Shown here piece by piece: positions 23,674-36,949 of a stretch of 64,000 nt of DNA (position 1 is the stretch's first letter; every line of letters starts with the position of its first letter). The stretch is from positions 11,874,390 to 11,938,389 of the forward strand of contig NC_090253.1 in NCBI RefSeq assembly GCF_037325665.1, read 5' to 3'. Both the position numbers and the translations under genes were made by a program. The stretch is from Littorina saxatilis. Taxonomy: Eukaryota; Mollusca; Gastropoda; Littorinimorpha; Littorinidae. The notes under the pieces were generated by a model. The model worked only from the letters and a program-made list of their open reading frames with translations. It did no database searches and was not told where the DNA came from.

Positions 23674-24392
23674 TATATATATATAAAACATCAGAAATTG
23701 TGAAAGAAACAATTGAAAGTCAGCAGAGACTTTCTTCCGAGATTTGTTAAAATCTCTTAGCAGAGATAGAGAGAGAAATAAGTATCCCTTCACAGACATG
23801 GGAGCATCAGACCCTCCTCAAGGGGGACCGAGATTTACAGAGCACAGTCCCTTTGTGGGGGACGTATCGCATATATACATATCTCTTTGGTGCTCCGATG
23901 ATCTTCTTCACTCATCAAAGCTAGTCACACTCTCACTCAGATGCGCACACATTTGTTTATTATTCTACTTGAACGTGCCGAACTCTGTCTCGACATACTT
24001 GATAGGTCATGGTGCTGAGAAAGGCAGTCCCATGCTGAAGTTCTCTTCAACAACTTTTGATATTCATGTTCAGTTGAAGTGAACTGTTATTGGCTGGATC
24101 TGTCTGACATTGTTTCATACTCTCTTTGTGCTGTAGGCAACTCGTTAAGTTCTGTACATGTCAGATTCTTACTACATTCATTAACAAGCAAAGAGAATTG
24201 AAATATTCACGAATATCTGAGTGTATGTAGACCCGTATGATGCTGATAATTATCACCAGGACGGAGGAAAACGGTTTGGTACTTTCCTTCCCGTGTCAAA
24301 CATCATTAGAACCATCGGGTATTTAGCAAGGCTTCCACATGCGCGAAGGGGCGTCCTTTGCTGAGTGAAAGTGTTGTTGTTGTGGTTTGTTT

Positions 24393-24463
<71 letters not shown>

Positions 24464-24744
24464 TGTGTGTGTGTGTGTGGCCAAATTAATGCACCAATCT
24501 CAACAATCATTCTTTAGCTGTTCGCGCTTAGCACAACACATTAATTTTATCCTCCGCCTGCAACTTAAAAAGCCACCTTCAGAATGCAGAGTAGATAGTT
24601 CTGTCTTGTTCTGCTTGCTGTTAGTTCTGAATTTCAAGATATACACTTTGAATTATCAAGCACACTTGCTTTGGGAGGGAAGCTGACATTTGAGATAAAG
24701 AGAGGAAAATAGAGAGAGGAAAACAAGAGAGACAGAGACATCAA
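23674..24744. other. No gene; (GT)n
   Basis: (GT)n at about 24397-24478, otherwise unique AT-rich DNA without a convincing exon. Confidence 0.5.
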
Positions 24745-25505
24745 TAAAAAGAGAAATAGCAGGCGACAGAACGAGTGAGAAATAAGCCGGCTTGTTCTTC
24801 AATTATTGTTGCCACTCAAGTTCTCGCCCACTTCGTCAATCTCTTGTTGAGAACGTGTGTATAAACCTTGCTTACAACACTGGTCAAGGCTACGCCACGG
24901 TAATTATCCGGTACATCCACGTCTCCTTTCTTATGAATTGGTATGATAATTGATCTTGACCACTCTTCATGAAATGTTCCCGTCTCAAACAACATGCTGA
25001 ACAGATCAACGAGAAAGTCCAATACTGTTTCATTGGCATGCTTTAACATTTGGCTCACAATCATATCTGGCCCAGCACTCTTTCCTACTTTTAAATTACG
25101 GATAATGTCAATCACTTCTTGCTTTGAAACTGATGTTTTCGCTAAATAATTCATCAACTACTTCCTCCTCAACTTCATCGGTATCCTTTTCAACTGTTTC
25201 GTACCACTGTTCTCTTGAAATGCCATGGAAGATTGCTTCCTTTGTGTTCAATGACCGAATAGTTTGTCAAAAAACTTTTGGATCTTTTATGGAATTTTTC
25301 AACTTGGCAAGTCTTTCTAAATAAAAATCAAGTCTCTTTCTATACAACAATTCCTTGTACTCTTTGCGTTCCTGTAAATATTCTTCCATGCATACCTCAT
25401 AATTTTGCTCGTTAGCTCTCTGAGCCCGTTTCAGAAACCGTTTTACGACGGCTTTCTTGCGCAGACAGTCTTTGTCAAACCATTCGTTTATATCTCTTTT
25501 TTTCC
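24745..25505 (-). mobile_element. LINE reverse transcriptase fragment
   Basis: Minus-strand reading gives a pre-RT segment (INEWFDKDCLRKKAVVKRFL) followed by RT motifs (LKVGKSAGPDMI, EEWSRSIIIPIHKKGDVDVP, DNYRGVALTSVVSKVYTHVL) and EEQAG. Frame breaks occur near 24830 and 25270. The catalytic YADD part is absent. A CR1/Jockey/I-type LINE is likely; the clade is not resolved. Confidence 0.85.
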
Positions 25506-25617
25506 CTTGCCAATCGTCCTAAACATACACGCAGCCGCACAATGGAGTGCCTTCAAAAATATTTCAACAGACGTATCAACACTAGAATCTAAGGCAGACC
25601 GTGCATCATGCATCAGC

Positions 25618-25687
<70 letters not shown>

Positions 25688-25697
25688 GGGGGGGAGG

Positions 25698-25728
<31 letters not shown>

Positions 25729-26158
25729 CAGAACAGAGAAAAACAAAGAAAACAAGAGAGACGGTGAGAGAGAGAAAGGGAGAGTGAAAAAACAGAACAG
25801 AGAAAGGGAGAGAAAACAAGAGAGACGGTGAGAGAGAGAGAGATAGCAGAACAGAGAAAATGAGATAAAACAATAGAGAGGGTGAGAAACAGGGAGAGAG
25901 AGAGAGAGGTAGATATGAACATAGATAAATAGAGGGTTAGAGATAATTAGGTTATTTATTGTAAGAGGGAGAAATAGAAAACAGAAGTGCTTTGATTAAT
26001 GGTCGTGAAGAGAAAGTAAACGTTCAAGGTATAAAACACATTTCATCGAGGTGTGTTGTCTTATATTCAACTTGCCCAATCAGTGTATGAACTCAAAATT
26101 AATGTTAAGAACAAATTACATAGGAAGGAAAACAAGTTAGATAGATAGAAAGATAGAT
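25506..26158. repeat. (GA)n-rich tract
   Basis: (GA)n at 25619-25730, then diverged purine repeats (ACAGAGAAA units) to about 25910. The rest is unique AT-rich DNA. Confidence 0.85.
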
Positions 26159-26455
26159 TTGTTTGTTTGTTTAACGCCCAGCCGACCACGAAGGGCCATA
26201 TCAGGGCGGTGCTGCTTTGACATAGCCTATAACGTGCGCCACACACAAGACAGAAGTCGCAGCACAGGCTTCATGTCTCACCCAATCACACTATTCTGAC
26301 ACCGGACCTAGCACTAACCCCATAATGCCAGACGCCAGGCGGAGCAGCCACTAGATTGCCAATTTTAAAGTCTTAGGTATGACCCGGCCGGGGGTTCGAA
26401 CCCACGACCTCCCGATCACGGGGCGGACGCCTTACCACTAGGCCAACCGTGCCGG
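26159..26455 (-). mobile_element. tRNA-derived SINE D, near full length
   Basis: Reverse of the 2585 copy with the complete tRNA-like head: box A-like TGGCCTAGTGGTAAGGCG and box B GGTTCGAAC. Tail of (AAAC)n on the left. The flanks are GATA-rich, so the duplication cannot be read. Confidence 0.85.
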
Positions 26456-26460
26456 TTAGA

Positions 26461-26514
26461 ACGATAGATAGACAGACAGATAGATATATAGATAAATACA
26501 TAGATAGATTGATA

Positions 26515-26549
<35 letters not shown>

Positions 26550-26615
26550 AGTTAGATAGGTAGGGCCAAAATATTGAAGGAAAGATACATTTAGAGAGAG
26601 AGAGAGTGTGTGTGT

Positions 26616-26663
<48 letters not shown>

Positions 26664-26775
26664 TCGTGCGTGTGTGTGTGTGTGTTTGAGAGAGAGGGAG
26701 TGAGAAAGACAGAGATAGCAGGATAGAGAAAGGGAGCAAAAAAGCAAACGAGAGAGAGAGAGAGAGGGAGAGAGC
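26461..26775. repeat. (GATA)n, (GATT)n, (GT)n and (GA)n cluster
   Basis: Consecutive microsatellites: GATA-rich to about 26510, (GATT)n at 26515-26547, (GT)n at 26606-26686, (GA)n around 26750. Confidence 0.9.
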
Positions 26776-26797
26776 ATTTAGTAGAGAGACGTATATA

Positions 26798-27473
26798 TGT
26801 CACAGTAGAACCAGCGATCTGGTAGAATCGCCGATTCTACCAGTAGAAAGCCTGATCGGAGTTTCTACCGGTAGAAAGTCCGATCGATGTTTTTACGAGA
26901 AGAATCAGCGATTCTACCGGTAGAAACTCAGATCGGACTTTCTACCAGTAGAAACTACGATCGGTCGTTCTACTGGTAGAAAGTCTGATTTTTCTCGTAA
27001 AAACATTGATCAGACTTTCTACCGGTAGAAAGTCCGATCAATGTTTTCACGAGATGAATCGGACTTTCTACAGATGTCAACACTGTTCACGAGATTTAAA
27101 AAGTAATAAATCACTGGTGAAAATCTCGTGTTAGTGGTGCATTATCAATTGCTCACAATGTTCACAAGAATTGAAATTAACATCGACCTTCTGTCCGTGT
27201 GGGATACAATTTGTCAAACAGTTGAAACTTGGATCTCTTTGTAATTCGAGCAAAGAAAATGGACGGTCAAGAGCAGAGGGACAAATTTTACGAACTCTAC
27301 GACAAACTTGTCGCAGGGCTAGCAGAGAAGAACCGCGATGCCTACAGCATCCACCAAGAGAGATACGAGAAAATCCTCTCCGCTCTCAGTTTGGAGAAAG
27401 GCGAACGTTGCAAGTTTGGCCATCATTTTAAATCATGGTGCATCACAAATTTCAAACTACAAAAAATCTTCCA

Positions 27474-27506
<33 letters not shown>

Positions 27507-28433
27507 TTCTCTTTCTCTCTCATCTTTGTTGTTTTGAAGAAGCAAACCGTAAACGGAGGTGCGGCCTAACTATGCTTGGATTATGGCAAGAATGTGCCTC
27601 AACAGTACAGCAATACCAATAAAACAAGAAGAGCAAACGCTCGATCGAGTCACTTTCGCAGTTCTGAATATTATATGAGGCATCAGATGGACAGGAAGAA
27701 ATTGCTATTCACAACACAATGAGTCACGTTCACATAAAATTTGAGCCCGGTCACTTTTATAGTTTCCGAGAAAAGCCCAACGTTAAGTTGTGTGTTGCCG
27801 AACAGAAAAGGCTAGTTATCTCCCTTGTTTTTCTGATAACGTTCGTAAAAGGCTACAGATGTAAATACTTTGATGTAAAGAATAATCCTACAAAGTTTCA
27901 ATCACATCCGATGAACTTTGTCAAAGATATAAAATGTCTAATTTTTCCTTTGACGCTGACCTGTGACCTTGAAAAAGGTCAAAGGTCAACGAAACCATCG
28001 TTAAAGTGTAGAGGTCATTGGAGGTCACGACTAAACAAAATATGAGCCCGATCGCTTTGATAGTTTCCGAGAAAAGTCCAACGTTAAGGTGGTGTCTACG
28101 GACGGCCGGCCGGACGGCCGGCCGGACAGACTAACACTGACCGATTACATAGAGTCACTTTTTCTCAAGTGACTCAAAAATCAACAAACATCAAACATTG
28201 CCAACCGGTAGAATCGCCGATCGTCAATTCTACTGGTGGAATCGCCGATTCTACCAGTAGAAAGTCCGATCGGAGTTTCTACCGGTAGAAAGTCCGATCA
28301 ATCTTTTTACGAGGAGAATCGGCGATTCTACTGGTAGAAACTTTGATCGGACTTTCTACCGGTAGAAACTCCGATCAGGCTTTAGTACTGGTAGAATCGG
28401 CGATTCTGCCAGATCGCTGGTTCTACCGCGACA
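26798..28433 (+). mobile_element. Element J: second Ginger-like DNA transposon, internally deleted
   Basis: Ends TGTCACAGTAGAACCAGC and the inverse of TGTCGCGGTAGAACCAGC, with TATA flanks (26794-26797 and 28434-28437). Long inverted repeats are packed with TTCTACCGGTAGAA-type palindromes and GATCGG phrases. A frame from 27259 (MDGQEQRDKFYELYDKLVAG ... CKFGHHFKSW) parallels that of element I residue by residue, so the two are related although their end repeats differ. It has lost the rest of the transposase, and repeat A is inserted at 27623. Confidence 0.75.
27623..28180 (+). mobile_element. Composite repeat A, copy 3 (inside element J)
   Basis: Same ends as copy 2 but lacks most of the first tandem unit. 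One AGGTCAAAGGTCA at 27976-27988. It lies within the inverted-repeat element 26798-28433. Confidence 0.9.
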
Positions 28434-29357
28434 TATACATAGATAGATCGAGAGGGTGAGAGGTAAAACGATTACTTATGGTGAGAGAGAGAAATAGAAA
28501 ACAGAAGTGCCTCAACTAATGGTTGTGAAGAGAAAGAACATGCACATATTTACAAGCATAAAACGAATTTCATCCAAGTTTGTTCGCTTTAATCAGTGTG
28601 GGTGGATGAGACAGATTATAACTTTTACAAGCAAAAAATACATTGTGTCTGTTATCTTACGTGAAACTCACAAAAGGAAATAATTATATTACCGAACACA
28701 GACAATACTAATAGTGATTCAAAGTACACTCACATGAGTGAATGGCACTTGTTATTCTAGTAATGAATCTGTTTTAAAATACAATGCTATTCAATATATG
28801 ATACTTTGTTATATCAATGTTTTGGCTACCAGCAAGACATTTAAACTGTTTTTCTCAGTTTCAGTCTAACCGTGAGGAATGATGCTTTTACCTGTCGTCC
28901 TTATGTGAATATTATTATGCGCAGCCTTGGAGTGCCATAGGATAGGGTGGAACGCGTAAAAGACATTTATATTTAATGTGGCAACCATAGAAGGAACTGA
29001 GACATTTCTCGGCATCTTTCTGATTGCAAATGAAAGTGAAAGCAGTCATGGTTGGATCTAGAGGAGGCCATGGGTTCCGGAAGTCCCCCCCCCCCCTCCC
29101 CCCTGACCAAGCAAAGACCGAAAATACTCTTCCAGTTGCTATATTTCAACAGCATCTCGCCATCTGGGGGCCGAATCCCCCCCCCTCCCCCCCCCCCCCC
29201 CTCACCTGGCCGGCAACTGTACCCCTCCCTCTCATACACTAGCTCCAGCCCCAGCAGTGGTATCACTCTGACCCCTGTTGACAAACATGCTGTGATGGTG
29301 ATGACACAGAAATGACTTCTGCTGGCAACCTAGCTGACCCCTGTGATTTTATTTCAG
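28434..29357. other. No gene; C runs
   Basis: Unique DNA with C-rich runs at about 29086-29103 and 29177-29201. It ends at the candidate acceptor of the 29358 exon. Confidence 0.5.
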
Positions 29358-30928
<1,571 letters not shown>

Positions 30929-32338
30929 GTCCATTCGGTCGAAGTACTCGGGAACATCTGTTGTTAACATTTAAAACGTTCCAGTGCCTTACCATTATTG
31001 TTGTTTGTATTCTTAAGCTTTCACACAAAAAAAACTACTGCAAAATGGCTTCTTTGGTAGATCTTTAACTTTTCTTTGCTACTAGTCCCTGCTCTGACAA
31101 AAACAACCTGTTTAGTTTTTGTTTCAGTTTAACAGCCTTCTGTGATCTGTTTCTTTGTAGGCTCCTCCCCTCTCCACCCACCCTGCCCCAACAAAAACAA
31201 AAAGCAACAGTATTATGTTGGGTTGTCTGCCAGTGGCATTGCCAGACGGGTGGCGGAATATGCCCGTTTCTATTTTTAAAACTTTGAGTTTGTTTTCTAT
31301 TACTGTGTGAAGAGTGAGTGTTTACCACGAGTATCCAGACGCTACGCCATGAACAAATACAAACGTACACGAAACGAATGCGTACGAAATTACGCGCATC
31401 AAGCAAAAGGTGTATACAATACACATCATGTCAATCACTAAAACAAATTGAATAATTATATAAAAACTCCTTCCGTCTCTCGACGTCTCTCTGTATCGCG
31501 TACACACACACAAAGAGAGAGGCACTGCTCTTAATGCTGGACAATATTTATGTGTGTGTGTATGTGTGCCCGAGAGAGAGAGAGAGAGAGTCCTGGGTTG
31601 GTATGCAGGAGTAAGTGCTCAACTGAGAGAACAAAGCGCTGGGTCGGATTTGTTTCTAATGCACCACAGGATTGAGATGCACGAAGCTGAAACTGGGTTA
31701 CACCTGACTGGGTGTGAGCCAGCGGCGGGTTCTCATCAGTTGAATTCACAACAAATCTCAGGTTCAACCAATCCGACCCCGTGACTACTTAGGTGGGACC
31801 CAGTTTTGTCTTCGTGCCCCGAGTCCAGGAGTTACTTTCAAGGAGACTGACTCCTCAACGAGTGGGCTCTCTTTCCCTCTCTCATACACACAAACATACA
31901 CGCACACAAACATACACAAACGCACACAAACACATGCACACAAACACAGAGCTGCACGGTAAACCCTGTATTATCACCACATGGTTTTATTTGCATATCA
32001 AACCTCTTGAATACAGTGTGTAAGAGACGAAACATTCTCACTCCAACACAAACTCCTACAGTTGACCGTCACTGCGCCATGCCTAACCTTGTTGAAGAGG
32101 CACACCTGTCAAACTGGACAGGGGAACCTCCCTTTTAACACCTTCCAATTTTCTTCTTCTGCGCTCATTGGCTGAAACTCCCATGTACACTCGTGTTCGA
32201 CTTTTTTCTACCCTGCCAATCAGGCAGCCCCCCCATCCTCCAAACTAAGAATTCCCCTCTCCTGAGGCCTTACTTTTTCAGATGTTCTGTTCCTAACCTC
32301 TGTAAATTTACCTCCTTTTCAAGACTCCCTTTGTAAGA
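30929..32338. other. No coding exon recognised
   Basis: Possible 3' UTR of the 29358-30928 gene at its left end. A fragment of the SINE E body (CTTCTTCTGCGCTCATTGGC) lies at about 32152-32260, reversed. Confidence 0.45.
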
Positions 32339-32703
32339 TCTTTATTTGGTGTTTAACGTCGTTTTCAACCGTTCAAGGTTATATCGCGACAGGGAAAGGG
32401 GGGAGATGGGATAGAGCCACTTGTTAATTGTTTCTTGTTCACAAAAGCACTAATCAAAAAATTGATTCAGGGGCTTGCAACGTAGTACAATATATGACCT
32501 TACTGGGAGAATGCAAGTTTCCAGTACAAAGGACTTAACATTTCTTACATACTGCTTGACTAAAATCTTTACAAACATTGACTATATTCTATACAAGAAA
32601 CACTTAACAAGGGTAAAAGGAGAAACAGATTAATCCGTCGGTCGCCTCTTACAACATGCTGGGGAGCATCGGGTAAATTCTTCCCCCTAACCCGCGGGGG
32701 GGT
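32339..32703 (-). mobile_element. SINE B, longest copy, inside MITE L
   Basis: Runs from the (AAAT)-like tail at the left to a GC-rich head (CCCGCGGGTTAGGGGGAAGA on the minus strand). It splits MITE L and is flanked by TTGTAAGATCTT-type duplications near 32333 and 32703. Confidence 0.85.
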
Positions 32704-35437
32704 TGTAAGATCTTATTTTCTCAGATTTGTGTTGGTCTTAAACAGGGGGTTCCACTGTACCTGTGGGCGGGGTCAACATGGTTTTACTACAGCTACACAC
32801 CACTCGCGTCACGGCGAATTACACGCCTGACTGCATTTACACAGGAATCTACACACCGCGACTACACATCAAATCACACACCTCGCATAGAAATTGTCAA
32901 ATTTCATTGATATTTACATCACAGTCTTTTTGTTGTTAGAGAATATTGATGATATGGGTTTACATTCCATGTATGAAATCAAGTGTATGGTATTGGTTAT
33001 ACCAGAGACTAAAATAAATGTTGACAAAAATATCGTGAGAGCATCATGAAGCTTAACAGATTTACAAGACCCACCGTTGTTAAAATGTTCTTGATACAAA
33101 TAGAGCTTCAGCTTTCTAGTAGTAAATCCAGGCCTCGTCTATAGCAGCCACATCTGTATACCAGAAGATACCATACAGTCTAGATTTGTTCCACTAAGAG
33201 CAGAGGTCCACAGTACCCATTCACATCCTGTGATGATGCATGGACAAGATCTGGAAAAATGAAACCTTTGCAACTTAAGCTTGCAAGTTTTGAGCGATCC
33301 ATCGTCCAGAATGCATACACACAGAGCAAACTCCGTTCACATACACTGCATGAAACAGACTGCTCAAAAGGGACTTCACTGTCTTGTTTGAAAACAAATG
33401 ATTTGCAGATGCAAACATCTGAAAATTGTCTGAGAAAGTGAAGAAAAAATATTGTGTACAAATATTGAAACTTTGAATATTAAGTTCTTATTGAATACTG
33501 CGCAGTCTAAACTGTGAAGACATAGAAGCAGAATTGCAGCGTGACTACTTTTTATCACATACGTATACATGAAAGCAAACAGAGAGTAACACAGCAAACT
33601 GACAAATAGTCCATCACACACACATACAAGTCAATATTCAAACACAACATTGGCAAGAAAAAGAGCCATAGGCCTACAATGTATTATGAGCTTCTGCACA
33701 CTTGTCCTGAAAATAAAATATTGAAAATTCAGCATTTCATCACACTCTTTTTCCATCTGTCACACCTGACTGAACCACAGACAGTCCAAAAAAGTCACAC
33801 ACTGTATTTCTTGGCAATACAAACACCACCTCACAGGCATTCAGTGCAACAGCAATGGTTTCTCCGTAAAATGCAGTCGGTTTGGTTTCTCTAGTGAAGA
33901 ACAACTGATAAGCAAGTTCAGCACAAATATTCCAACGGAAGACAGCTGATACTTGAATTCTGACCAATGTGCAATCATGATAATTGTACATGTCAGAATG
34001 CAAGTCAATTTATGATCAAAGTGATAAGTATTTTCACCTGCATGTTCCACATTATTTCAGGCTAGATACTAAAACAACGCAGTATTGTTTTTGATGAGGT
34101 TGATGATAAAAAAAATATCCTTGCACCATCTACACATTACTTTTCTCTGTATCAGCAAATATAAAGAGGCTTTCCAACACACACACACGCCAAATACAAT
34201 TGCATGCACATTCTGGACACACAACTCAGTTCTGAGTATAACTAAGCAACAACAAGACTCACACGTAAAACCAGTGGGTATGGAATGTGTCCTAGCTAAG
34301 GCAGCGTCTACCTATAGTCTATACCTGTAGTCTATCACTCAGCAGTAAAGCATGCTCTGCATTATCACAACTGCATGCAAAAACAAAACAAACAAAAATC
34401 CACCGACTATGACAGTATCACACCACATCTCCCATTTTCTGGCTTCACACAATTGTTGCTGGAAGAATACAATCCCCTGACATACAACTTGGCAAGCTTT
34501 GCAAAGTGCATTTCGTTAGCAAGTTCACCCTTGTTCGACTAGCCTGTTGCTGGTGTTTTTCTTGGTTAGCAAGTTCACCTTTGTTCAACTAGCCTGTTGC
34601 TGGTGTTTTTCTTCGTTAGCAAGTTCACCCTAGTTCAACTAGCCTGTTGCTGGTGTTTTTCTTCAAGTTTCTGTTTACCTTTTATCTCCTCACAGAACTG
34701 TCAGCACATAACCCCAATGTTCACAATGAGTTTATAGGGGGAAGTGCAGAAAACCTCTGGCATTACAACTGACCCGAGGAATAAACGGCAGGCATCTACT
34801 AACACAAACAGCATTGAGGCAGACAATTCCCAGGACTTGTTCACCTCCCTATTTTAAAACTGTGTTTAGATTTTTTTAAAAGAAGAAATAATTGTTAAGT
34901 TTGGAAATGCTAAATATTTATATTTTGATCAGATCTTGTTTGACTAGATATCAGAAGTACTAGCGGGTAAACTTCAACTGGCCTGCACAGCTTTGTACAC
35001 GCGACACAAACATTATGCATCCTGTTTACACAAGAGAAAGTAGAAACAGTCCATAAAGAAGCACTGAGAGAGAAGGTAAATCCCTGACAAACTTCACAGT
35101 CTTGGTGCAACCATTTTGTGAGATATCTGCTGCCCCCTCAGACTACTATCAGTCTCAAAGCTGGTCCCCAGGCTGTTTTTTCATCACACAAACCACTGTA
35201 GTGGCTTAACAAAACACTGCTATATCAGCCTTGTTTACCATGCCTTCCTGACGATCAGTACAACAGGTACACCCCCCCCCCCCCCCCCACCCCCAATACA
35301 CGACTGTTACTACAAACAGTATCATTCTGAATTAAAGAGAAACAGACAAGTTTTTAGCAATCAAGAGAATTAAAGAAAAAGATGAGAAAAAAACCTAAAC
35401 ATTTGTGCATGAAAAAACAAAACCTATGTGGAATTTT
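32704..35437. other. Intergenic or distal 3' UTR; one 50-base repeat
   Basis: Right end of MITE L to 32757, then unique DNA. Three direct repeats of a 50-base unit (GTTAGCAAGTTCACC...) lie at about 34515-34665, and a C run at 35271-35288. No exon recognised. Confidence 0.5.
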
Positions 35438-35590
35438 TCTTTATTTGGTGTTTAACGTCGTTTTCAACCGTTCAAGGTTATATTGCGACGGGGAAAGGGG
35501 GGAGATGGGCTAGAGCCACTTGTTAATCGTTTCTTGTTCACAAAAGCACTAATCAAAAAATTGCTCCAGGGGCTTGCAACGTAGTACAAC
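35438..35590 (-). mobile_element. SINE B, truncated copy
   Basis: Reverse copy with TTTATTTGGTGTTTAACGTC at the left and TTGCAACGTAGTACAA at the right. Confidence 0.85.
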
Positions 35591-36708
35591 TATGTGGAAT
35601 GAAAAAATCAAAACAACAACAGCATGCATACAATGTTATCTAGCTGCAACATTCAGCTAACTACAGCTATACGATTTATAAGATATACTTGGTGTTCATC
35701 TCATTGGCAATGGTGGGAAACATCACAGATACATACAATATTCTACTGAAAGCTATCATCTGTTTAGCATCAAGACATCTTTCACGCGTTCCTTGCAACC
35801 AGTTCTGGGAATCTTTGGCTGGCCAGCAACCTTTGAGCACCGTCAACTTTAATTTTCAGGGAGAAAGACTGGAAATGTCATTCTATTCACAGCTAACACA
35901 AGGTGTTGAAAAGGGCACTATTGCTCTCCTGGGCTGAATTCTTGTGCAGCATATAACTGACCTGACCACATAACTGACCACAGCATATAACTGACCACAG
36001 CATGTCACTGACCAAAGTGCAGTCCAGCCAATCGCTGTCACTAAAGTTCCTTACTTTTTTTTCTTAGAGAATGAATGCTGACCGTGCCCAGAGTGTGCAG
36101 ACAAATAATGCCCGTTGACCGCTCAAACATACACATTCCGTTACAACACATGCAAAATGCATCATGACATTCAAATCTATTCCACGACTCATCTTACACA
36201 CACATTGTGTTTCATTCAAACTCCATCAGTCATCCCACACGTTTGATCGTCTGTCACCGACTGCTGTCAGATGGCAAGGGACAGTGGGACACAGGGTTGA
36301 CATTTCAGTCACGTCAATCAATCAACCCCTCAGCTACATCTTGCATTCAACGTGCCAAATGAAAATGGTCAGATATTTAAGGCATCACATCATTTGCTGC
36401 CCAGGCAGCATTATTCAGGGTGACTGGACAACTTGCACAACGCACATGTGCACACACACACAGGCATGAACAAACACACACACAATCTTACACTTTCTCC
36501 CCCTCTTTCCCAATTTCTCTCAAATCTGAACCAACCAGTCAGAAAAATGCAACAAAATGTCAAGCCGACATTACCGACGCCAATAGACATCACGCAAACA
36601 CAACCTGACAATCCATTCAGAGACAGTTTCGTTGCCATGACAGCAGACATCATGCCCACACAACCTGACAATCCACTCAGCTAACGTTGCGTTGCCATGA
36701 CAGCCAGA
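35591..36708 (-). other. Probable CLUH 3' UTR
   Basis: No repeat family was recognised here and no coding exon in either direction. The CLUH transcript must run into it past the TAG at 36709. The best polyadenylation signal I see is an ATTAAA on the minus strand at 35848-35853; I found no AATAAA before the SINE copy at 35438. The 3' end is not fixed. Confidence 0.4.
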
Positions 36709-36949
36709 CTAGCGTCCCTCTCCCACCAATAGTTCCTGTGTCTGCTCAAGCTTGACGTTGCCGTTGGTTACGGTGGGAACGGTATCGTCCACGTCAAACT
36801 CCATTTCTTTTCGCTCGACCACCACACCCTCCTCACTCCCGTCAGTCAGTTCCTTGAGGTCGTTCGCCTCGCCCGCCTTGGAGTCGTCCTCCTTGTCTGT
36901 AGGCTGCCGTCTGGCCATCTCATTGCGGAATTTATCCAGCTCCTCTTGG
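36709..36949 (-). CDS. CLUH: CLUH last exon with stop
   Basis: Encodes [20 protein letters not shown] and an acidic tail ending LLVGEGR, then TAG at 36709-36711. The tail is Asp/Glu-rich like other CLUH C-termini, which align poorly. Acceptor TTGCAG. Confidence 0.96.

Noticed and set aside
31322-32041. Several short frames around (CA)n and (GA)n
   Set aside because: They arise from simple repeats; no domain or splice support.
36164-36684. Plus-strand frames opposite the CLUH 3' end
   Set aside because: They lie in the probable 3' UTR with (CA)-rich low complexity and no splice sites or start context.
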